Shown here one piece after another: positions 55,336-64,000 of a stretch of 64,000 bases of DNA. The notes below the pieces were generated by a model. The model did no database searches and was not told where the DNA came from. It was given only the letters and a program-made list of their open reading frames with translations. Each line of letters opens with the position of its first letter. Position 1 is the first letter of the stretch. Source of the DNA: Latrodectus hesperus (Eukaryota; Arthropoda; Arachnida; Araneae; Theridiidae); NCBI GenBank assembly GCA_037975125.1, contig CM075852.1, positions 496,001-560,000 of the forward strand, given 5' to 3'. A program made the translations under genes and the position numbers.

Positions 55336-56280
55336 AAAATCACCGCAGAAAAATATCGTCGTACATTTATTTGTCTGAGCTGTGCCTGTTTGTAGAAGTG
55401 AAAATCACGGAAAATGCATGTTACTATTGCACGACACAAAGGCAACTTTATGCAAAAAGTTTTATCATTAATTATTACTAGAATGTCAGAAACGGCACTA
55501 ACTAACATCATTGTGCAGTCTAACAATGTAAAAATGCTTATTGAGCACTCTCAAAGATTCCAGGTATATTTTTGATGACATATGTATCGATGGCAACCTA
55601 CTATTGAGATGTAAATATTGTTTATAATATATTATAGTGGGCCAACAGAACAATGGAACAGATTCTCTTCTGGGAAAAGTCACTCGATTTATATCCAAAG
55701 AAAACGGAGACATGCAAAATCATCACGTTTCAAATCTACTTCTTTGGTTACGTATCATCCAGTGACTACACATTTGGAACATAAAATGTAGCAAAGCACA
55801 TTCAACAAAGTACCAGATGCCTTTGTATACTGAGGCTGGCATACTCTGCAACTATTCCGAAAGGACCTGTGGCTAGAAAATAAATAATATTGCTCCATTC
55901 AAGAATTCATGCCGCAAGTACGGATTTAAAATTTAATGAGCTAGGTTTCATGCTCAACCACTAATGGTAAACCTGTATTGAGATTTACACAACACACTGA
56001 TGCGGAGATTGTTCACTCACATTTATGCCTTATGGATGTTGATATTGACTTCTCATAAAACTCAGTAATTAAAACTTGCACTTAGATTAAAATGATTGGA
56101 GATATTAAGCATCGGGTGTACAACTGTTCACTATAGGATAGTTGATTTCAGTTACACGTCTGTTCTTCTGGATGGGGAAGATGTACATCTTTTCTGTATT
56201 ATAAAATTTCAGACCAACTAGTACAGACTACCGCACTCACCTACAATTACTTTTGTATTTGTAATTAAGGACAGTGTTAA
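55336..56280. other. GC-richer stretch right of the inverted repeat, probable decayed DNA transposon
   Basis: GC stays above background from the CAGGGTATTCC terminus to about 56280, in contrast to the DNA on either side, which fits the body of a decayed element of about 950 bp starting at 55316. Short coding-like pieces occur in several frames (MSETALTNIIVQSNNVKMLI near 55485-55545; RFSSGKSHSIYIQRKRRHAK near 55660-55715), but no catalytic motif is recognisable. A 71-codon minus frame (55498-55713) is not supported. No matching right-hand terminal repeat was found. Confidence 0.35.
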
Positions 56281-58124
56281 ACAAGTAAATTACTGGAAGT
56301 ATTTGAACGTTTCTAAATAAAAATTTGAGATAAGAACTAGATGAATAAGAAAACAAGTCTGGCATAAATTTCTGTTATAAAAAACGCATAGTAAATATCA
56401 AAGAATGGTGACGGCACATCGAAAACAGAAAACAATGATATGGATATCTATGAATGGAGATGTAAATCAATTCACGATATCAAATACTATTCTTGCATTT
56501 TATTAATTTCTTGTATTTAACTGTTTCACCAGTTATAAACTTAAAATATAGATAACTGTTGGTAAAATATAAGTGCTTGCAGGATGAAAATCCAGTTTTT
56601 ATTGTATTCTATTTTCTTTTTATGTAGTAACACTTTTTAAAATCACATATTTCCTAATTTAATATGACTAAATAAAATTAGAAAATAAAAATATTTGAAT
56701 TATCAATTTATGTTAAAAATGTATGTGCACTAATTTTAATCTCTCACTAAAGAAAAAGTATAAACTATAAATATTTAAAGTTACCCCAAGATAATATTTA
56801 CACATGATATAAAAAAATACTAAAACATTAACTATAATTCTAATTATTTTTACCAAATTTTACTATAGTCCCATTAAAGACAGTTAGGTTTATTAGTAGC
56901 TATTTTAAATACCAAATTATAAATTTCATATAATATAATGTTTCAAATTGTAAAACTTTGAAAACATTTATATTATCTGTTAGCTATGATCAGTCATCAG
57001 GTTAAAAAAATTTTTAAAACAATAATATATCATATTGGAATAATAAAATTTTGTTGCTTAATAATTCTAATACTCCCTATATAGATTTATTAAGTAACAA
57101 AAATTTACTCAGTGATTCTATATTTATAGCAAAACCCTTATATAAAGGGTTATTAAAATATGCTACACAAGTAAAAATAAAACTTTAATATACACACATT
57201 TTAAATCTAACATTACTGTTGATTTCAGAAATATTTTATAATTAATATTGTGTATAATATGAAAATGTAACGAGTGCAAGATAAATTTTCTATTCATGTA
57301 TGTAGTTACTTTAACGCGATCAAATTGTATTTCAAATTATGGAATTCATTCATCAGTTATTTTGAAAGTATGCATTGAAAAATACACCTAAACACAAGAT
57401 ATTTTAAAAGTAAACTCTTGCATTTTTATTTTTAAATTTAGAATTTAATAAGCACGTTTTATTTTAAACCTTGTATAAATAAAAAGTTTCGAAAAATATT
57501 ATACATTCGTATGAGGTATTAAAAATGTAAACTCAGTACGAAATTATGTGCAATCAGAGGAAAAAATTCAAAATCGTATGAAATTTAAAACCATGATAAT
57601 TACTGTGATATATTAAAAACGAAGACACCATGATAGGAATTAAAAAAAATTTAATAATATCCATTCATAAATAAAATCTATTTCTAGCGAATCATTACAT
57701 ATTCAATTATTTCAGAAATGTTACCAAAGAATTAGCTTCGGTTTTTATGAAGGTTATGTCAGAAATTGGGATCTAAACAAAAGAATAATCTTTTTAGCTC
57801 ATATATCTAATTCTTCACTCTATTTGTTCAAAGAGTTAAATAATTAATTTATCTAATTCTGAATTATTCCTTTCTCAATCATAAAAACATCTCACAAGCG
57901 AAAAATTACATTAATCTATATAACTGTTCTAAAATTACAGAGTCAAATAAATGTATGCATGAGCTTTTACATTATTTTTATTATTACTTTACTTATTATC
58001 AGAAGAAATGTGACCCTTTCTTGATACCATAATATTTTCAAATGAAATAAATCATAAAAATTTTATTAAATAATTATACATAAAGCAAGTTTAATATTAC
58101 AAATTTCAAAATGAGCTCTTTCTA
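56281..58124. other. AT-rich DNA, no gene seen
   Basis: No supported feature up to the mariner element. Confidence 0.6.
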
Positions 58125-59323
58125 TTAGGTCTACAGGAAAGTTTTGTCCGCTCCGGTTACAATCAGTTTCAACAAGTATGCGCATATTCCTGTGACACAA
58201 TTTGGCTCTCTCTTTTGATCGCTAACAATGTATACACATTTTCGTCACAGATGAACTAAAACGAAGTTCAATTACGAATTCCAACAAGGAAGAAATGCTA
58301 CAGAAGCGTATAGAAATTTATTGAAAGTATTTGGTGAAGGTACAGTTTCTGATAGAACATGCAGAAGATGGTTCAAAAAATTTCATGCAGGCGATTTCTA
58401 CCTTTCTGATAAGCCACGCTCTGGGCGACCATCTTTGATCGACGACGATACTGTCAAGATCATGTTAGAGCAAGATCCTTTTTTGACAACATCGGAGATT
58501 GTGGAAAGGCTTGATTCAGCTCAACAAACCATTTCCGACCCTATTCGGAAACTAGGATTTGTGTGGAAGTATTCGAGATGGGTGCCACACAAGTTAAGTG
58601 AGAAGAATTTGAATGATCGAATCATCATATGCACATCTCTGCTTGCACGCAACAAAATCGAACTCTTCTTGGACCGGATCATAACTGGGGATGAAAAGTG
58701 GATTACCTATGAAAACATAAGAAAAAGGGCATATTGTGAACCCAGAAAACCTGCCCCTTCTACCTCTAAACCGAAGTTGAGCCTGAACAAGATAATGCTA
58801 TGTATATGGTGGGCTATAATACATTTTGAGCTGTTGAAGCCAAACGAAAGGCTAATTCGGAGAGGTACTGTCAGCAATTGGATAATTTAAAAACAGCACT
58901 CCAAGAAAAGAGGCCGGCGATGTTCATTAGGAAGGACAACATACTGCTTCATGACAATGCCAGGCCACATGCTGCTTTGGGGACTCGTCAGAAAGTCGCA
59001 GAGCTAGGCTGGGAAATTCTGTCACATCCATCATACTCTCTGGACCTAGCACCATCTGATTATCACTTGTTTCTGTCCTTACAAAATTTCTTGCAGGGCA
59101 AACAATTCAGGAACGAAGAAGATATCAGACAAGCACTGGTTCAATTTTTGGCCTCTAGCGATAAGACGTTTTTTAAAAATGAGGTATACAAATTGCCATC
59201 ACGCTGGCAAGAAGTCATAAATAATGATGGCAATTATATTATTCAAAAAAATTTATATAAAGTATGAAAAAATTTATTCCTTTGTTTCATTCTAAAAAGA
59301 ACAAAACTTTCCGGTAGACCTAA
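58125..59323 (+). mobile_element. mariner transposon, nearly full length, inactive
   Basis: The left end TTAGGTCTACAGGAAAGTTT and the right end, whose reverse complement reads TTAGGTCTACCGGAAAGTTT, form terminal inverted repeats of about 24 bp with one mismatch. TA precedes the left end (58123-58124); TG follows the right end. If the element is instead taken to start at GGTCTAC (58128) and end at GTAGACC (59320), TA flanks both sides exactly. Length is about 1.2 kb, slightly short of a typical 1.3-kb mariner. It contains one transposase gene in the plus orientation, broken by two frameshifts. Higher GC than the flanks suggests it arrived later than its surroundings formed. Confidence 0.95.
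58251..59267 (+). pseudogene. mariner transposase (DD34D), two frameshifts
   Basis: Cut-and-paste transposase. The ATG at 58251 is followed after two codons by an extra base near 58257 that creates a stop; one base over, the frame is open from 58258 to 58890. It contains VSDRTCRRWFKKFHAGDF, KPRSGRPS and WVPHKLSE (the family has WVPH-L), then TGDEKW with the first catalytic Asp at 58690-58692. IWWAIIHFELL looks about four residues shorter than the family norm, an in-frame deletion. A one-base loss near 58848-58853 ends this frame. The second frame (58878-59267) continues with HDNARPH (second Asp at 58953-58955) and LAPSDYHLF (third Asp at 59058-59060), exactly 34 residues apart, and ends at TGA. 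In the usual YSPDLAPSD block, Pro is replaced by Leu. All three acidic residues survive, but the gene cannot make the enzyme. Confidence 0.93.
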
Positions 59324-61339
59324 TGTTTATAGATTTAATCGGAAGGAAGAGTAATTCATTTATCTACAACTTCATTTCAAAACTTAATTTACATTTAACT
59401 CATATTAAACTATCAGTTACTCCAAAATTAACCCAACTCAATGCAGTTACAAAATGCCCAGTACAAACTAAATTACACGAAGACATTTTGAATTAAATCG
59501 TTGATACAAAACGGTATTAGCAAACTAATTTGAGATACTGAAATTGAAATTATATGTTTAGTTAATTACGCAGACCTCTAAATTCACACACATATATATA
59601 ATAAAGCATTAGTTTCCAGTTACATTTTTGTAAGTGTTAAAAATAATGTGGTTAAGTGAATTAAGTATAAATGAAGTCATCAAGCCATTAGTTTCAAACA
59701 AACATTTCTCACTAAAATTTTAATAATGTCATTCATATGTATAGTAAGTATGATAAAGATTAAATTTTAAGATAAATATTAAGATACTACGTTGTTTTCA
59801 TTTTATTAAAACATAGACTAAAAATATTTTTATTAATATTCTAGCTCTTTTTAATGTATAAATATAAATTTATAAATCATATTCTACTCATGTATGTTAT
59901 TTTATTTACTATAACCTTGAAACTAGAGCGATTCATCAATAAATATTTTAATAATTTAATACTTTATATCTCATGAGAAAGAAAAAAAACGCAAGAGATG
60001 TGACACATATATGTTCTTCATATTTATACAAAATTTACCAAGCTTTTAGAGTTAGGAAAATGTCATTTCAGCTTTTAAAAGCTATACTTATTTTAGATGA
60101 TATCTTCTTATGTAACCCCATAATGTTTTCTTAAAAGCATACACAGTAAAATCTTTAAATAAAACATAAATAATAATTGTACTACTTATTCTGAGTTCAC
60201 TAAAAGCATTGCGCTTTATGCATAAAGAATGCTTATATTTTGAACTTAATAGTATGTATTTTCTTTCTGAAATATAAGTAATTATTTAATTCTGCTATGT
60301 ACAATCTAAACTTTATTTAAGTTAATAAATAGTTATAAACACAAGAATTTGAAATTAATAGAAGTTCAATTTATCAAATTTCATATAAAGTCAGGAAAAG
60401 TCACGATACAGCATATATCTTTACAAGCACATTTACATAAATTGTGAACAATTTTTTTTATAAAATATATCTAAGTGCACTTAAAAATAATTACATTCTT
60501 CATAATAAGAATATTTCAACTCTTCAGAACCATAAGAATGCAGAGTTTGGTACAAAACTATCTTTTCTTTCTCATCCAATTTTATTCCATAAAATTTCAT
60601 GACTTGATTCAAGCCATCTTTTGCTTAAATTTTACATATGGATAATTATTAGTGACTTTGTTACAGCTCAAATTTAAGAAAATGAGTATATGTGATAAAA
60701 TGCAAGTCATTATTTTCAAACCTTTCATTTGGAATGCAGAAATATCTGCCAAACACAATTAACTGGTATTACAAGGATCTTTAAACATTTTTATGATTAT
60801 CTAAATATTAACATTCATGTAAACAGTAACAATAACGTATCTTTGACTCAAATATTTCTATTTCTGTAATCACTGATGTCTGTATCATCATCAAAGAATC
60901 GTAGATAGCACCACAAAACAGTTTTTTGAACATGTAGACCAACTTCATTCTCTTTATCTCACATATCTTGTCACGTAAAAGAAGATTCAAATTGAGAATA
61001 TCAACATAGTCACTGAAAGGATGGTTACTGACGCAGATATATTTTTAAGAGATTATATTGCTCACATTTATTTTATATTCTCTGTGTGTGTCATATAAAT
61101 TATTCTTCGCATATGTATTTTCTATATACATAAGAAAAATGTGTATGAAAAGGAAAATTTATTCATGCATAGAGAATGGTGGAACAAAATGATGGAACAA
61201 AAATAATTCATGCTATTCTGATCACATTTTTATGTTTATATGCTTCTTCATAACGATACTTGCAATGATGATTTTTTGTTACATATCCCCACGTAAATAT
61301 ATACCCATTATTCCCATGTAAATAATTACTAAATAAAGA
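59324..61339. other. AT-rich DNA, no gene supported
   Basis: A minus-strand frame open from about 61046 to 60808 (KLVYMFKKLFCGAIYDSL), preceded by a CCTTTCAG acceptor-like site, is the only item of note; I do not recognise it and chance is likely. Confidence 0.5.
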
Positions 61340-61860
61340 GAGATGCTTATTGAAATACAAACGGTCGCGAATTATCTTTAGCATTGCAAATCTTTAGTCT
61401 TGGGCCAAAATAACAGTACAAAAATTGACAAAAATCGACACCGAGGCTCAAGCTTAACTATTACGAATCCATGACTCTTGAATTATTACAAGGACACCCT
61501 TATCCCTCTTCATCTATTTGTTAAGAATGCCGAAAATTATGGTGAAGATTCATATGCACTACTTGGCGCCCAAAGAAATTAAGAGAAATTAGCACTTATC
61601 ATATTATATCATATTGCTTCAAGTAAGAGCCATTTAAGGAGTTACTTGAATTTCCAGGCTGTAGTTTCCAGTTTCCATTTCCTCAAACCGAATACGCTGT
61701 ACATAGGCAACGACATCATAATCTTGAACAACAGTTAAGTGACGAATTCAACATCTAAATTGCCTTTTTCACCCACATACACTACATTTACAGATGCATT
61801 GAACCCCTATAGAATTTTAAACGTGCATAACCCCTCTCAATACAAAGGTCATTTGTAAAT
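61340..61860. other. GC-richer patch, unassigned
   Basis: Moderately raised GC over about 500 bp without a recognisable frame, tRNA-like head or terminal repeats. It may be an old mobile-element remnant. Confidence 0.3.
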
Positions 61861-64000
61861 TTAATTCAAAACTACAATGTATATTTTTGTAAGAAATACA
61901 ATAAAAATCATAAAAGAGAAATTAAAAATAATTCTTTTCACTTTTCAAACTTAAAAATGACAAGAACAAAAACATTTTTATTACATATCAATATTTTTGA
62001 TTTTGAAAAGGTATTTCTTTTATTTAACTTGTTATGCATTCTATTATGGGTTATTTTTTCCTACGACAATTAAAAATTATTTAGGTTATGCTTGCATAGC
62101 ATATAAATCTTATCTTATTTGAAAGTTCATGTTAAGATATCTGTCTTGCTTGCATTTTGTAATTTTTTTTCACAATCTGAAAATTTACATATAAACGGAA
62201 ACAGTTAAATATAAAATGTTTTAGATAATTAAAAATCAGTTTAATAAATACTTTCCCACGTGAATATACGAAAAAGAAACCATAAATTATGAAAAGATAT
62301 CTTAAACGTCACTATTTATTATAAACCTTGAAACAAATATAGGCAGATTTTTCCAAAAATACATCGTTAGCATATTTTGTTTCTTGTTTTGTGCTTACAT
62401 TCTGTGGATCCTTTATATTTTGCAATCAAATTCAACTAAACTTGTTTCTAATATCTATAACTTTGCAATTAAATGTTTACTTCAATTTCTAATATTTAGA
62501 AAGACAATTTCCTTAATCAAAGATTTTTCTTTAGTAGCGGAATCTTCGATTTATACTAAGATAAAGTGATAAAATATATTGTTGTTGTTACTTATGGCAT
62601 TTGGACAAGTCAAGTTGTACATACTTATTAAGTAATATTAATTATACGATGACAAAATCTAATATTTTGAGAGTATTTTTGACATATAATATATTAGACA
62701 TCATAATTTCTCAAAAGCGATGTATGAATTAAATTAAATAGGATAGTTTAATGTTTATTCTTATTTTAATATTTAAATCGTCACAAAACTGAATTCTATA
62801 CTAAGCCAAGCTTCATTCTTTTTTTCTGAAATTCAACCACATTATTTTTCCTGAGACGCGTAACTAGTTAGCTAATATTTGTTTACGAACTTACACTTAA
62901 GCCAATCTAAAATATTACATAGCATATCTAACAAAAAAAGTACATCAATTTTATATGATATTATTGATTCCATTTCAATTGAGATTAATGAGATTTAAAT
63001 TCTAATAATAATATCAGTGAGTTATTTTTGAAAGTTTTTGAATTTTAAATTACATTAAGTAAATATTTACATGCACTAAGTAAATCTTGGAATAATAAAA
63101 AAAATATTATACATTGTTTGCATTATAGTTAGGATTAATTTCTTTTTTGCAATTATTTTTCCAGATGAAACTTTTGATCAATTTCTGTTTTTTTTTATTG
63201 CAAAAAGAGCTTTATTCCCTTTATGCAGAAAAGTATTTAAACCAAATTTCATCCAAAGAGCAAAGCAAAGAAGGAATATTTTTCACCAACTTTCTGCTCT
63301 TCTCTTTTATTTCTAAAAGTTGTTACGCTTTCTACCTTTTATTTAAATCCAAACAATTTTAAAGAAGAGTAGATGTATTAAAAGTACAAGTTCTTTCGAT
63401 CAATAGTTGTTACAAAAAGAGAAATTGCCTGAAGGTTTTCCTGAAGAGTCCAAATACTTTCTTCTGATAACATTTTCCCACATAATTACAGCAGTAAGAA
63501 CCTTAAGGGTTTTGGCACATTTTTAACTGACACTGAATTTCTCCACGCTCAAATCGTAAAATGTAAGATGTCCATTTTTCCATAAAATCTAAGAGTTTCA
63601 CACTAAAAAATCTGGCTTTTATTTAAAGATAACAAATTGTTTTATACCTTAAGAACATTTTAATATTTTTCCGGATACCCAGAATTCTTAAATAACTGCT
63701 ACGTAAAATTTAAAACTATGAGGGAATTTTTTTTTATCTTCTAGCTTTATATTTTTCCTTTATTATTATTTTAGAAATTAAAAATGGCGTATGCTACATA
63801 TTTGACATACTTTAACAAAAATTTAAATTGCTGAACAGCAAAAATGCGTCTTTGAAAAATTATTGCTTATAAACAGCATATTTGAATGAAATTTAAATTT
63901 CACCAGTGTACTCCAGTGGAAATAATTTTGCTTAAAGTTGTTTTCTCGTATGAACGAAAAACATCATGTATTTTAAGATTTATTCTAAAGAGGTATATTT
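61861..64000. other. AT-rich DNA to the window end, no gene supported
   Basis: Frames of 61 and 71 codons (62384-62569, 63147-63362) are hydrophobic or low-complexity and without motifs. The second follows a TTATTTTTCCAG acceptor-like site, which alone is not enough to call an exon. Confidence 0.5.

Noticed and set aside
60808..61046. Stop-free minus segment with acceptor-like site
   Set aside because: No recognisable domain and no GC contrast; a chance run is likely.

Overview
This is an AT-rich (by eye about three-quarters A+T) piece of an animal nuclear genome, most likely an arthropod and, as a guess, an arachnid such as a spider. The reasons are long (TA)n microsatellites, tRNA-derived SINEs, relics of mariner, Tc1 and piggyBac transposons, no bacterial gene organisation, and a 500-N assembly gap. 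No complete intact host gene can be defended. The window reads as intergenic or deep intronic DNA populated by mobile-element fossils and decayed tandem repeats.

Layout. 0-2.2 kb: a GC-richer block, a (GT)n(TA)n tract running into an open frame that resembles the end of a Penelope-like reverse transcriptase, an 82-bp duplication, and a compound (CA)n(TA)n tract. 2.7-7.2 kb: two different, strongly decayed tandem arrays (about 430 bp and about 275 bp periods) meeting at a GC-richer island (5.13-5.53 kb). 8.1-10.3 kb: a 227-bp (TA)n tract, a complete SINE, and a 562-bp internally deleted piggyBac element that keeps the transposase N-terminus. 12.1 kb: an exon-like open segment. 14.3-16 kb: tandem duplications of about 250 bp. 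16,971-17,470: assembly gap. 19-21.6 kb: GC-richer unassigned islands. 23.7-24.0 kb: a possible gustatory-receptor C-terminal exon with a frameshift. 25.0-25.3 kb: a Tc1 transposase relic. 31 kb: a short frame with a signal peptide. 36.1-36.7 kb: a MITE with 9-bp target duplications beside a 5'-truncated SINE. 39.1-39.9 kb: unassigned GC-richer island. 45.75-46.28 kb: a young 85-bp minisatellite. 49.6-49.95 kb: the best SINE copy, with 13-bp target duplications and a (TA)n tail. 55.2 kb: a perfect 20-bp inverted repeat around a (TA)n tract. 58.1-59.3 kb: a nearly complete mariner element (DD34D) broken by two frameshifts. The rest, to 64 kb, is AT-rich DNA with no supported gene.

The parts do not form a pathway. 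What links them is mobile-element biology: copies of one SINE family at three loci, several DNA-transposon superfamilies (mariner, Tc1, piggyBac, a MITE of unknown family), and the association of (TA)n tracts with element ends. The most useful leads are the SINE family, the piggyBac derivative, the MITE with repeated TGACG motifs, the receptor-like exon, the signal-peptide frame and the two decayed tandem arrays.
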